Positions 1 through 8,572 of a DNA stretch of 64,000 nt are shown here, piece by piece. Each line of letters opens with the position of its first letter. Positions within the stretch are counted from its first letter, which is position 1. The notes under the pieces were generated by a model. It made no database searches and had not been told where the DNA came from. It worked only from the letters and a program-made list of their open reading frames with translations. The translations under genes were made by a program, and so were the position numbers. This DNA comes from Halomonas sp. QHL1 (GTDB lineage: Bacteria > Pseudomonadota > Gammaproteobacteria > Pseudomonadales > Halomonadaceae). The stretch lies in NCBI RefSeq assembly GCF_001882345.1, contig NZ_MINL01000001.1, forward strand, positions 313,944-377,943, given 5' to 3'.

Positions 1-1
1 G

Positions 2-208
2 GTCGGCCAGACCGGTAAGATCGTTGCGCCGGATCTGTATATCGCGGTGGGTATTTCTGGTGCCATCCAGCACCTGGCGGGCATGAAGGACTCCAAGGTG
101 ATCGTCGCGATCAACAAAGACGACGAAGCGCCGATCTTCCAGGTGGCGGACTACGGCCTGGTAGGGGATCTGTTTGAGATCCTGCCGGAGCTCGAGAGCA
201 AGCTGTAA
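2..208 (+). CDS. etfA: Electron transfer flavoprotein subunit alpha, C-terminal end (partial)
   Basis: Only the last 68 codons are present; the gene starts before the window and the reading frame begins at base 2. The visible part carries the FAD-binding end of ETF-alpha: a GQTGK start, then [24 protein letters not shown] and a [13 protein letters not shown] tail. Together these are diagnostic of the family. ETF takes electrons from acyl-CoA dehydrogenases and passes them to ETF-ubiquinone oxidoreductase, so it would serve the acyl-CoA dehydrogenases encoded near 54 and 61 kb, though it is not physically linked to them. A strong terminator follows 22 bases after the stop, so this is the end of its transcript. 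Confidence 0.93.
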   Translation, partial: VGQTGKIVAPDLYIAVGISGAIQHLAGMKDSKVIVAINKDDEAPIFQVADYGLVGDLFEILPELESKL

Positions 209-229
209 GCGGTTGAACAACTAAGTCCT

Positions 230-262
230 AAAAGCCGACTTCGCCAGAAGTCGGCTTTTTTG
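230..262 (+). terminator. Intrinsic terminator after etfA
   Basis: A 12-base stem, AAAGCCGACTTC at 231-242 pairing with GAAGTCGGCTTT at 247-258, closes a GCCA loop. A run of T at 256-261 follows. It lies between the etfA stop and the sodA promoter region. Confidence 0.9.
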
Positions 263-288
263 TGCCGGGTCTATTAGGTAAACTGGCA

Positions 289-310
289 ATAGTTGACTAA
301 AGTACTGGGG
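289..310 (+). promoter_or_regulatory. Possible IscR type 1-like site overlapping a -35 element upstream of sodA
   Basis: The sequence ATAGTTGACTAAAGTACT followed by GGGG resembles the left half and centre of the IscR type 1 motif as I remember it. It contains a TTGACT -35 hexamer at 293-298. The right half fits poorly and no good -10 is obvious at the expected distance. This is a motif resemblance only. Confidence 0.3.
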
Positions 311-408
311 CAAAAGGTAAGAAAATCCACCCCGGTGGTTGAAAAAGCTGCGGGCCGACCGCACATAGGTAAGTGAAAGCAACGAAAGCCACTCAAGGAG
401 ATGATGAT

Positions 409-1020
409 ATGGCACATACATTACCCGAATTGCCGTACGCATATGATGCTCTCGAACCAAACATCGATGCGATGACGATGGAAATTCACCACTCTCGTCA
501 CCATCAAACCTACATCAACAACCTGAACGCCACGCTGGAAGGCACGGGTCTTGAAGATGTACCTGTTGAAGAGCTGGTCGCCAATCTAGATCGCGTTCCA
601 GAAGCCAAGCGTCAAGCCGTTATCAATAACGGTGGCGGTCATGCCAACCACTCCATGTTTTGGCAAATGATGTCGCCTAACGGCGGTGGCAACCCTCAGG
701 GCGATGTTGCAAAAGCGATCGATTCTGAGCTGGGCGGTCTGGAAGCCTTTAAAGAAGAGTTCAAAAAAGCCGCCGTTGGCCGTTTCGGCAGTGGTTGGGC
801 ATGGCTATCCATTACCCCTGAAAAGAAATTGGTGGTAGAAAATACCCTGAACCAAGATAGCCCGCTAATGCACGGCAACACGCCGTTGCTTGGTCTGGAT
901 GTGTGGGAGCATGCCTACTACCTGAAGTACCAGAATAAGCGTCCTGACTACATTGCAGCGTTCTTCAACGTTGTAAACTGGGAAGACGTTGAGCGTCGTT
1001 ACCAAGCTGCGATTAGCTAA
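409..1020 (+). CDS. sodA: Superoxide dismutase, Mn type
   Basis: This 203-residue protein would convert superoxide to hydrogen peroxide and oxygen in the cytoplasm. The four metal ligands are visible: H27, H81, D164 (in [10 protein letters not shown]) and H168. GGGHANH around residues 75-81 and Gln149 in NQDSPLM match the Mn-type SodA pattern. Fe-type enzymes carry an active-site Gln near AAQxWNH instead. The start is the ATG at 409, because AAGGAG at 395-400 lies at proper spacing; an upstream in-frame GTG at 373 has no such site. It is monocistronic, with terminators on both sides. Metal preference is inferred from sequence; a cambialistic enzyme cannot be excluded. Confidence 0.95.
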   Translation: MAHTLPELPYAYDALEPNIDAMTMEIHHSRHHQTYINNLNATLEGTGLEDVPVEELVANLDRVPEAKRQAVINNGGGHANHSMFWQMMSPNGGGNPQGDVAKAIDSELGGLEAFKEEFKKAAVGRFGSGWAWLSITPEKKLVVENTLNQDSPLMHGNTPLLGLDVWEHAYYLKYQNKRPDYIAAFFNVVNWEDVERRYQAAIS

Positions 1021-1062
1021 AATTGCTATGACCCGCTAGACGCGCCGGTTCATGGCGCTGTT

Positions 1063-1096
1063 AAAAACCGCCCACTTTTTAGTGGGCGGTTTTTTT
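1063..1096 (+). terminator. Intrinsic terminator after sodA
   Basis: The stem AACCGCCCACT pairs with AGTGGGCGGTT (1081-1091) around a short T loop, and a run of seven or more T residues follows to about 1096. It separates sodA from the nrd operon. Confidence 0.92.
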
Positions 1097-1147
1097 GTTG
1101 CCTGGGATAGAGTGGGGCATTAGCTGTCAATATCCTGTGGATGAAAA

Positions 1148-1194
1148 ATACCACATATGCTTGAATTGATTTTCACATGGTCTATATATAGTAT
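1148..1194 (+). promoter_or_regulatory. Candidate paired NrdR boxes and -10 region of nrdHIEF
   Basis: The distal element GGTCTATATATAGTAT (1179-1194) matches about 12 of 16 positions of the NrdR box consensus as I recall it and has a perfect CTATATATAG palindromic core. A weaker element (1148-1163) is centred on CATATG at 1155.5, exactly 31 bases before the centre of the first. Three helical turns is the usual NrdR box spacing. TATAGT at 1187-1192, inside the better box, could be the -10. NrdR would repress the operon when deoxynucleotides are plentiful. Confidence 0.5.
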
Positions 1195-1270
1195 GCGTTG
1201 TGTCTTCTAGAGGGGTCGGGCACTAGATGTGCTCTACCCGAAAAATGCCGCTATGAAAAGGGGATCATCC

Positions 1271-1492
1271 ATGGAAATTCAAATTTATAGCAAACCAGCA
1301 TGTGTTCAGTGCACCGCCACTTACCGTGCGCTAGACAAGCAGGGGCTCGATTACACCGTTATTGATATTACCGCTGAATCCGGCGCCCAAGAAGAAGTGG
1401 AAGCGCTGGGCTATCGGCAGCTTCCCGTCGTAGTCGTCGGCGAGGATCACTGGTCGGGTTTCCGCCCAGACCGCATTCAAGCGCTGGCGTAA
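1271..1492 (+). CDS. nrdH: NrdH glutaredoxin-like redoxin
   Basis: A 73-residue redoxin that supplies electrons to the class Ib ribonucleotide reductase, itself reduced by thioredoxin reductase in characterised systems. The active site C11-V-Q-C14 is identical to the NrdH signature, and WSGFRPDRI near the C-terminus is the conserved NrdH segment that ordinary glutaredoxins lack. The ATG at 1271 is preferred over an earlier in-frame start at 1229 because an AAAAGGGG stretch lies just upstream and the product then has family length. It is the first gene of nrdHIEF, with nrdI beginning 9 bases downstream. Confidence 0.93.
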   Translation: MEIQIYSKPACVQCTATYRALDKQGLDYTVIDITAESGAQEEVEALGYRQLPVVVVGEDHWSGFRPDRIQALA

Positions 1493-1501
1493 GTCATCCA
1501 A

Positions 1502-1936
1502 ATGCTGGCAAGTTGCGCACCTACACCCGTAGTCGGCACGTTGGTGTACTTCTCTACTAAATCAGGTAATACCCATCGTTTTGTAGAAAAGCTTGGTTTT
1601 ACCGCAAAGCGACTGCCGCTGAATCGAGAAGAGCCTGTTCCACGTGTCACCCAGCCGTATATTTTAGTTACCCCCACTTACGGTGGGGGAAGTGAGCAGG
1701 GTGCGGTGCCCAAGCAGGTGATCCATTTTCTTAACGACACACATAATCGAAGCCTCCTGCGGGGGGTAATTGCAGCGGGAAATACCAATTTTGGCGAAGC
1801 GTATGGCCTTGCAGGCCGCATTATCGCGAAAAAGTGCAACGTGCCGCTGCTGTATCGATTCGAACTGTTTGGCACCGACGACGACGTGACCAACGTCCGC
1901 AAAGGAGTAGAAGAGTTTTGGAAACGACAAACCTAG
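1502..1936 (+). CDS. nrdI: NrdI flavodoxin-like protein
   Basis: NrdI is an FMN protein that helps build the dimanganese-tyrosyl radical cofactor of NrdF. The N-terminal phosphate-binding loop is seen in [21 protein letters not shown] and the stretch containing [15 protein letters not shown] followed by [16 protein letters not shown] are hallmarks of the family. At 144 residues it is slightly long because about ten residues precede the first beta strand; the true start could be one of the TTG or GTG codons near 1541-1544. No clear ribosome binding site precedes 1502. The last 19 bases overlap the start of nrdE. Confidence 0.92.
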   Translation: MLASCAPTPVVGTLVYFSTKSGNTHRFVEKLGFTAKRLPLNREEPVPRVTQPYILVTPTYGGGSEQGAVPKQVIHFLNDTHNRSLLRGVIAAGNTNFGEAYGLAGRIIAKKCNVPLLYRFELFGTDDDVTNVRKGVEEFWKRQT

Positions 1937-4140
1937 CGCCGAAAGACTCAGCGCCGAAAGACTCAGTCTCGAACGACGTATCCACTAAAAGCGGCGAGGC
2001 CAAACGGCCAGCAGCGAAGACAGAAGCGCGCACGCTGGACTATCACGCTCTTAACGCCATGCTCAACCTGTACGGTGCCAATGGCGAGCTGCAGCTGGAT
2101 AAAGATCGCGAAGCAGCACGCCAGTACTTTTTGCAGCACGTTAACCAGAACACGGTGTTTTTCCACTCGTTAGAAGAAAAGCTCGATTACCTGGTCGAAG
2201 AGCAGTATTACGAAGCCGAGATGCTGGCCCAGTACAGCTTCGCCTTTATCAAGGCGTTGTTCGAGCAGGCCTATGCGTATAAGTTTCGTTTCCCAAGCTT
2301 TTTGGGCGCCTTTAAGTACTACACCAGCTACACGCTGAAGACGTTCGACGGCAAACGCTATCTAGAGCGTTACGAAGACCGCGTCTGCATGGTCGCGCTA
2401 ACCCTGGCGCGGGGCGACGAAACGCTGGCGAAGTCGCTGGTGGATGAAATCATTAGTGGCCGCTTTCAGCCTGCGACCCCCACCTTTTTGAACTGTGGCA
2501 AGCAGCAGCGCGGCGAGCTTGTGTCGTGCTTCCTGCTGCGTATCGAAGACAATATGGAGTCGATTGGGCGCTCCATTAATTCGGCTCTTCAGCTCTCCAA
2601 ACGCGGCGGCGGCGTGGCGTTTCTGCTCAGTAATATTCGTGAGTCGGGTGCGCCCATCAAGCGTATCGAAAACCAGTCTTCGGGCATCATCCCGATTATG
2701 AAACTGCTGGAAGATGCCTTCTCCTATGCTAACCAGCTGGGGGCTCGCCAGGGGGCAGGGGCGGTGTATCTTAACGCTCACCACCCGGATATTCTGCGCT
2801 TTTTGGATACCAAGCGGGAAAACGCCGACGAGAAAATCCGTATCAAAACGCTCTCTCTGGGCGTGACGATTCCGGATATTACCTTTGAGCTTGCCAAGCG
2901 CAACGACGACATGTACCTGTTCTCGCCCTACGATGTAGAGCGTGTTTACGGCGTGCCATTTGGCGACATCAGCGTTACCGAGAAGTACCAAGAGATGGTC
3001 GCCGATGCACGCATCCGCAAGCACAAGATTAACGCCCGGGCGTTTTTCCAGGTGCTGGCCGAGCTGCAGTTTGAGTCGGGCTACCCATACATCATGTTCG
3101 AAGACACGGTTAATCGCGCCAACCCGATTGCTGGCCGTATCAACATGAGTAACCTGTGCTCTGAAATTCTTCAGGTCAATACGCCTACCGAGTATGACGA
3201 CGACCTGGGTTATCGCCAAATCGGACAGGACATCTCCTGTAACCTGGGCTCCATGAACATTGCCAAGGTGATGGACGCAGGTGATATCGGTACCAGTGTG
3301 GAAATCGCTATTCGTGGTCTCACCGCTGTGTCTGAAATGAGTAACCTGCGCAGTGTGCCCTCTATTGCCGAAGGTAATGCCAAGTCGCGGGCGATTGGCT
3401 TGGGCCAGATGAACCTACACGGCTATCTGGCGCGGGAGCACATTTACTACGGCTCTGACGAAGGTTTGGATTTTACCAATCTCTACTTCTACTGCGTTGC
3501 CTTCCATGCGATTCGTGCGTCGAACCGTTTGGCGATTGAGCACAAAGAGTCGTTTGCGGGCTTTGCCGACTCTACCTACGCCTCGGGGACCTTCTTCGAT
3601 AAGTACACCGACCAGGCGTGGCTGCCGCGCACCGATAAAGTACGCGGGCTGTTTGAGCGCAGCGGTATCGCGCTGCCGACCCAGGACGATTGGCGGGAAC
3701 TGAAAGCGTCGGTGATGGCCCACGGTTTGTATAACCGTAACCTGCAGGCGGTACCGCCGACAGGGTCGATCTCTTACATCAATAACTCTACCTCCAGTAT
3801 TCACCCGGTGGCGGCGAGAATCGAGATTCGTAAAGAGGGCAAGCTGGGGCGTGTTTATTACCCGGCGCCTTTCCTGGATGAAGCCAATTTTGACTACTTC
3901 CAGGACGCCTACGAAATCGGCCCAGAAAAGATCATCGATACCTACGCGGAAGCCTCGCAGCACGTTGACCAGGGCTTATCGCTAACGCTGTTCTTCCCAG
4001 ACACCGCAAGCACACGCGATATCAATAAAGCGCAGATTTACGCCTGGCGCAAAGGCATCAAAACGCTTTACTACATTCGCCTGCGCCAGAGCGCGTTAGA
4101 AGGTACCGAGGTAGAAGGCTGCGTTTCCTGCACGCTGTAA
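1918..4140 (+). CDS. nrdE: Class Ib ribonucleoside-diphosphate reductase, alpha subunit
   Basis: This is the catalytic subunit that reduces ribonucleoside diphosphates, 740 residues from the chosen start. I see the active-site segments [13 protein letters not shown] and [24 protein letters not shown], and the radical-transfer tyrosine pair in TLYYIRLRQ. The mobile C-terminal redox cysteines are C735 and C738 (GCVSCTL), which are reduced by NrdH. No N-terminal ATP-cone is present, as expected for class Ib. The start is the TTG at 1918: AAAGGAG at 1901-1907 is ideally placed and no ATG occurs before the conserved region begins. The first 45 codons are low-complexity and include a duplicated APKDS. 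It lies between nrdI and nrdF. Confidence 0.95.
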   Translation: METTNLAPKDSAPKDSVSNDVSTKSGEAKRPAAKTEARTLDYHALNAMLNLYGANGELQLDKDREAARQYFLQHVNQNTVFFHSLEEKLDYLVEEQYYEAEMLAQYSFAFIKALFEQAYAYKFRFPSFLGAFKYYTSYTLKTFDGKRYLERYEDRVCMVALTLARGDETLAKSLVDEIISGRFQPATPTFLNCGKQQRGELVSCFLLRIEDNMESIGRSINSALQLSKRGGGVAFLLSNIRESGAPIKRIENQSSGIIPIMKLLEDAFSYANQLGARQGAGAVYLNAHHPDILRFLDTKRENADEKIRIKTLSLGVTIPDITFELAKRNDDMYLFSPYDVERVYGVPFGDISVTEKYQEMVADARIRKHKINARAFFQVLAELQFESGYPYIMFEDTVNRANPIAGRINMSNLCSEILQVNTPTEYDDDLGYRQIGQDISCNLGSMNIAKVMDAGDIGTSVEIAIRGLTAVSEMSNLRSVPSIAEGNAKSRAIGLGQMNLHGYLAREHIYYGSDEGLDFTNLYFYCVAFHAIRASNRLAIEHKESFAGFADSTYASGTFFDKYTDQAWLPRTDKVRGLFERSGIALPTQDDWRELKASVMAHGLYNRNLQAVPPTGSISYINNSTSSIHPVAARIEIRKEGKLGRVYYPAPFLDEANFDYFQDAYEIGPEKIIDTYAEASQHVDQGLSLTLFFPDTASTRDINKAQIYAWRKGIKTLYYIRLRQSALEGTEVEGCVSCTL
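1936..1965 (+). repeat. 15-base tandem duplication at the start of nrdE
   Basis: GCGCCGAAAGACTCA occurs twice back to back (1936-1950 and 1951-1965), giving [10 protein letters not shown] in NrdE residues 7-16. A degenerate third unit (9 of 15 bases) follows. The repeat begins exactly at the last base of the nrdI stop codon. Confidence 0.9.
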
Positions 4141-4224
4141 TGGGACTGCTTACTGCAGCTACGCCTTGTGTCTGTTATTGAGCATTCGTTTTTATAACCC
4201 AGCTTTTTATAAACAAGCTTTGCT

Positions 4225-4261
4225 AGCCCGGCTGTCATAGCCAGGCTCTCATAGCCGGGCT
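4225..4261 (+). repeat. Inverted repeat between nrdE and nrdF
   Basis: AGCCCGGCT (4225-4233) is the reverse complement of AGCCGGGCT (4253-4261), with a 19-base loop. The second arm ends just before the GAGAGAG ribosome binding site of nrdF. No T run follows, so it is more likely an mRNA-stability or translation element than a terminator. Confidence 0.55.
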
Positions 4262-4265
4262 TTGA

Positions 4266-5246
<981 letters not shown>

Positions 5247-5302
5247 AGAGAAGCTAATGCGGGTTTATGGCTAAGAAAGCAGTGCTGCTTGAAGCAGTCA
5301 TT

Positions 5303-5336
5303 AAAAGCGGTAGTTCGAAAGAGCTGCCGCTTTTTT
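5303..5336 (+). terminator. Intrinsic terminator after nrdF
   Basis: AGCGGTAG (5306-5313) pairs with CTGCCGCT (5324-5331), allowing one G-U pair, and is followed by TTTTTT. The A run before the stem extends it. It ends the nrdHIEF transcript. Confidence 0.85.
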
Positions 5337-5369
5337 GTGTCTAAACGCGTACAGTTATATGAATCTTAA

Positions 5370-5406
5370 TGATAAATATTGTCATTTATTATATTAGTGG
5401 TAGGCT
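5370..5406 (+). promoter_or_regulatory. Fur-box-like palindrome overlapping a promoter for the TonB locus
   Basis: TGATAAATATTGTCA (5370-5384) matches the 7-1-7 Fur motif TGATAAT-A-ATTATCA at all but two of the 14 arm positions. TTGTCA at 5379-5384 could be a -35, with TAGGCT at 5401-5406 a weak -10 after 16 bases. Bound Fur would then cover the -35. The surrounding 5337-5460 segment is AT-rich compared with neighbouring genes. Confidence 0.6.
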
Positions 5407-5456
5407 AGGCAGCGTAAAAGTTAAACGCAAATCGTTCTAATACCCAATTAGTTTCT

Positions 5457-5484
5457 AGTAGGGCGGTGCCCGCCGCCCGCTACT
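5457..5484 (+). repeat. GC-rich hairpin in the leader of the TonB locus
   Basis: GGGCGG (5461-5466) pairs with CCGCCC (5473-5478), and AGTA at 5457-5460 can extend the stem with TACT at 5481-5484 across two unpaired bases. It ends seven bases before the CGGAGAG ribosome binding site of the next gene and has no T run. Confidence 0.5.
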
Positions 5485-5502
5485 CAGTGACGGAGAGTCG
5501 AC

Positions 5503-6285
5503 GTGCTGAACAGGCCTTTCTTTGCCTTGCGTGGATGGTGGCTAGCGGGAGTGCTGGCCAGTGGCGCGCTGTTGGCAAGTGAACAAGCAGTGGCTCAAGC
5601 GGCCGAAAGTGTCGAAGCCCAGCAAACCCAAGCAGCGCTTCAGGAGCAGATTGATGCTGCTGATGAGCAGACCCGTGAACAGCTTGAAGAACTGCGCCGT
5701 CTGGAGCGTGAAACCCGCCAGCTGAAGGCTGATAACGCCTCACTTTCCGGGCGCTTGGCGGAAGAGGCCGAGCGTCAGCAGCGGTTGGCGACGGCGCTGG
5801 ATACGCTGGAAGAGACCCGCGCAGCGCTGCCCGTGATCGAACAGAATATGGCCGAGCAGCTTAGCAGCTGGATTGAGCGTGACCTGCCGTTTTTACGTGA
5901 GGAGCGGTTGGCGCGGGTTGAGCGTCAACCCGATGAGCAGGGTCAAAACACCATTGAGCGTATTAATGGACTGCTAGAGGCTTGGCGCGTTGAGCTCGAC
6001 TATGGGCAGGAGATGGATAGCTGGCGAGGGCGTTTAAGTCAGGATGGCCGCGAACGCGAAGTGGATTTCCTGCGCATCGGGCGTATCGGCTTTTATTACC
6101 TAACCCCCGATGGCCGTGAGGGCGGTGTGTGGAGCGCTGAGAACGGCGCATGGCAGCCGCTGGATGACGAGTACCTGCGTGAAGTGCGCAGTGGACTGCG
6201 TATGGCGGAAGATCAGCGCGCCCCGGATCTATTAACCTTGCCGCTCTCGATCAGTGCCAATGACCAGCAGGGGGAGCAACCATGA
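5503..6285 (+). CDS. DUF3450 family periplasmic coiled-coil protein of a TonB locus
   Basis: This 260-residue protein has a signal-peptide-like start (hydrophobic residues about 14-26, then AVAQA). A long Glu/Gln/Arg-rich coiled coil spans about residues 35-110, and a C-terminal globular part contains FLRIGRIGFYYLTPDG. That matches my recollection of DUF3450, a family found beside ExbB/ExbD/TonB genes in marine gammaproteobacteria. Its biochemical role is not established; by position it probably assists the TonB machinery in the periplasm. The GTG at 5503 is preceded by CGGAGAG at good spacing. The stop overlaps the next start by four bases, which implies translational coupling. Confidence 0.82.
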   Translation: MLNRPFFALRGWWLAGVLASGALLASEQAVAQAAESVEAQQTQAALQEQIDAADEQTREQLEELRRLERETRQLKADNASLSGRLAEEAERQQRLATALDTLEETRAALPVIEQNMAEQLSSWIERDLPFLREERLARVERQPDEQGQNTIERINGLLEAWRVELDYGQEMDSWRGRLSQDGREREVDFLRIGRIGFYYLTPDGREGGVWSAENGAWQPLDDEYLREVRSGLRMAEDQRAPDLLTLPLSISANDQQGEQP

Positions 6286-7628
6286 GTCGGCTAACACTTC
6301 GTCAATTGGGCTATGCCTGCGTTGTATTGGGACTGGTAGCGGTAAGTGGCGTATCAATGGCGCAAACCGAAAGCGCGACTTCTCTGCGTGAAGCCCGTGA
6401 GGCGGCTGAAGCGCGTGACCAGCAGCGGCTAATGAACTTTTTGGATGACCAGCAGGCGCTAGAGTCCGCGCTGGAAGAAGCGCGCGCCGAGCATGAAGAT
6501 GCTCAGCAGCAGCATGAAGCACTACAGGCGCGGCAGGCAGAGCAAGCAGGTCAAGCCAGCGAGCTGAGCGAACGCCAGGCAGAGCAGGGCGAAGCGCTTT
6601 CGGGTCTGCTGGCCAATCTTGCCCGCCATAGCTCTGAGGTTCGCAACACGCTTGGCGAAGAGAGTCTATTAACCCTGGAGGAGGGTTCACTGCCGCCGCG
6701 TCTGGATGACGTGGAAGTGCTTGAGCGCCATCAGCTGGAATACGTGGTGGATCGCTTGGCAGCGTTAACCGCCCGCACCGGTCGTGCCGAGCGGCTTTCA
6801 ATGCCAGTCGCCGATGCTAATGGCGAGGTGGCTGAACGTGAATTGATGCGGCTGGGCGATTTTGCGGCCTTTACCGAGAACGAGCTATTAGAGCGCGGTG
6901 AAAATGATGGCAACCTCGTGGTTCTACCGCGCACCCCCGATGCCATTGACGGGTTGCTGACGGATTACTACCAAGGCGAAAGCAGCGTCTTTGCCATTGA
7001 TCCTACCCAGGGCAGCGTGCTCGAAGCCTTGGCCCAACAGCCCAGCCTTTGGGAGCGTTTCCAGCAGGGTGGCTATGTTGGCTACGTTGTCGTGGCGCTG
7101 GGTATTCTGGGCATGATCATCGGCCTAGGGCAGTATCTCTATCTAGTGCTGGTTAGTCTGCGCGTAAAACGTCAGCGGCAATCCCTTGATCAACTGCAGG
7201 ACAATAACCCGCTTGGGCGGGTACTGCTACGCTTTGAAGGCATGGATAAACATCAAACCCCGGAGGCGCTGGAAGCGCGCTTGGATGAAGCGGTGTTGGC
7301 CGAGTTGCCCAGGTTAGAACGCAGCCAGCCGATGGTGAAGCTGCTTGCCGCGATTGCGCCGTTGCTCGGCTTGCTGGGCACGGTAACCGGCATGATCGTG
7401 ACTTTTCAGGCGATTACCGTGTTTGGCACCGGCGACCCGCAGCTAATGGCGGGCGGCATCAGTCAGGCGCTAGTGACCACCGTACTGGGTCTGATTACCG
7501 CTGTGCCGCTGTTGTTTGTGCAGACCGCTCTGGCAGGCCGTAGCCGTTACCTAACCCATGTGATTGAAGGGCAGGCGAGCGCAACATTAGCAGATCATCT
7601 GGAATCTCACACACCCGTGGTGAATTGA
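6282..7628 (+). CDS. MotA/TolQ/ExbB proton channel family protein with long periplasmic coiled coil (TtpC-like)
   Basis: At 448 residues this is roughly twice the size of a standard ExbB. It has a cleavable-looking signal (residues 1-28), a Gln/Glu/Ala-rich coiled coil (about 40-115) and a periplasmic domain. The ExbB core follows, with membrane segments near 265-292, 353-378 and 395-416, including APLLGLLGTVTGMI and VTTVLGLITAVPLL. Vibrio TonB2 systems use such a protein, TtpC, beside a small ExbB. It would help turn proton flow into TonB motion. It overlaps the DUF3450 gene by ATGA, and the small exbB follows two bases downstream. Confidence 0.88.
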   Translation: MSRLTLRQLGYACVVLGLVAVSGVSMAQTESATSLREAREAAEARDQQRLMNFLDDQQALESALEEARAEHEDAQQQHEALQARQAEQAGQASELSERQAEQGEALSGLLANLARHSSEVRNTLGEESLLTLEEGSLPPRLDDVEVLERHQLEYVVDRLAALTARTGRAERLSMPVADANGEVAERELMRLGDFAAFTENELLERGENDGNLVVLPRTPDAIDGLLTDYYQGESSVFAIDPTQGSVLEALAQQPSLWERFQQGGYVGYVVVALGILGMIIGLGQYLYLVLVSLRVKRQRQSLDQLQDNNPLGRVLLRFEGMDKHQTPEALEARLDEAVLAELPRLERSQPMVKLLAAIAPLLGLLGTVTGMIVTFQAITVFGTGDPQLMAGGISQALVTTVLGLITAVPLLFVQTALAGRSRYLTHVIEGQASATLADHLESHTPVVN

Positions 7629-7629
7629 C

Positions 7630-8172
7630 ATGTCCACTCTCCCTCTCTGGCTCGAACCCGTTGAGCGTTTAGTGGAGGCGGGTGGCGCGGTATTAGTGGT
7701 TCTCGCAATCGTGGCTGTATTGGTATTTGCCATGGCCATGGAGCGCTGGTGGTACTACCGGATTACTTGGCGTATAGCGCGTCGTCAGCTGCTGCGCCGC
7801 TGGGCGGCGCGCAGCGATCACACCAGTTGGAGTGCCCGAACACTGCGTCAAGTGTGGGCGGAGGCGCTGGTCGCCAGGCTGCGCAAACCCTTGCCATGGT
7901 TAAAACTATTAGTCGCGCTATGTCCGTTACTCGGGTTGTTAGGCACGGTGACGGGCATGATTAGCGTATTCGATAGCCTTTCATTAAGCGAGACCCATCA
8001 AGCCCGCGCCATGGCAGACGGCGTCGCCAGGGCGACGCTGCCGACCTTGACCGGCATGGCCATTGCCGTGGTGGGGCTGCTATTTATTAGTCGTTTAGAG
8101 CACGTCATCCGTCGTGAAGACCAGCGGCTGCATGATCGCTTGGCGCGGGCACTGGAGGAGAGTGATGCGTAG
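7630..8172 (+). CDS. exbB: ExbB biopolymer transport protein (small form)
   Basis: A 180-residue inner-membrane proton channel subunit. There are three hydrophobic segments (about 17-37, 92-115, 137-160). The second has the family signature CPLLGLLGTVTGMISVF and the third TLTGMAIAVVGLL. The cytoplasmic loop between the first two is shorter than in enteric ExbB, as in TonB2-type systems. It lies two bases after the large ExbB-like gene and overlaps exbD by eight bases, so all are probably made together. With ExbD it should form the stator that powers TonB. Confidence 0.92.
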   Translation: MSTLPLWLEPVERLVEAGGAVLVVLAIVAVLVFAMAMERWWYYRITWRIARRQLLRRWAARSDHTSWSARTLRQVWAEALVARLRKPLPWLKLLVALCPLLGLLGTVTGMISVFDSLSLSETHQARAMADGVARATLPTLTGMAIAVVGLLFISRLEHVIRREDQRLHDRLARALEESDA

Positions 8173-8572
8173 ACGTCGTTCCATTGCTGCCACTGCTGAG
8201 AGTAATGAGGTGAATCTCACCCCCATGCTCGACGTGGTATTTATCATGCTGATTTTCTTTATCGTCACCACCAGCTTTGTCAAAGAGAGCGGTGTCGAGA
8301 TTGAGCGGCCGGAATCCAGCGCCGCCACCCCGCGCCCGGACGCCCAGGTGCTTGTGGCGATTTCCCCGGAAGGCTCGGTGTGGGTAGATGGCAGTCCCGT
8401 GGATGCCCACCGGGTCGGCCAACAGGTCGCCGATATGCTGAGTGACGATGGTTCGGTGGTTATCCAGGCGGACCGTGAATCCACCACGGGCTTGCTGATC
8501 GAGGTAATGGATCGCCTGCGTGAGGCGGGCGTTGACCAAGTGGCGGTGGCGGCGAGTCGGAGCGGGTCATGA
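8165..8572 (+). CDS. exbD: ExbD/TolR biopolymer transport protein
   Basis: A 135-residue protein with a short basic N-terminus, one membrane helix (about 22-41) and a periplasmic domain. LTPMLDVVFIMLIFFIV contains D23, the membrane aspartate that carries protons in the family. The start is the ATG at 8165, behind GGAGGAG at about 8154-8160; an upstream in-frame start at 8114 would lie deep inside exbB. The gene overlaps both exbB (eight bases) and tonB (four bases). Confidence 0.93.
   Translation: MRRRRSIAATAESNEVNLTPMLDVVFIMLIFFIVTTSFVKESGVEIERPESSAATPRPDAQVLVAISPEGSVWVDGSPVDAHRVGQQVADMLSDDGSVVIQADRESTTGLLIEVMDRLREAGVDQVAVAASRSGS

Noticed and set aside
1834..1917. Longer version of nrdE beginning 28 codons upstream inside nrdI
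   Set aside because: The extension has no family similarity, while a strong AAAGGAG site stands before the TTG at 1918.
2398..3219. 273-codon open frame antisense to nrdE
   Set aside because: It is the mirror of a highly conserved coding region in GC-rich sequence; no domain, no independent ribosome binding site.
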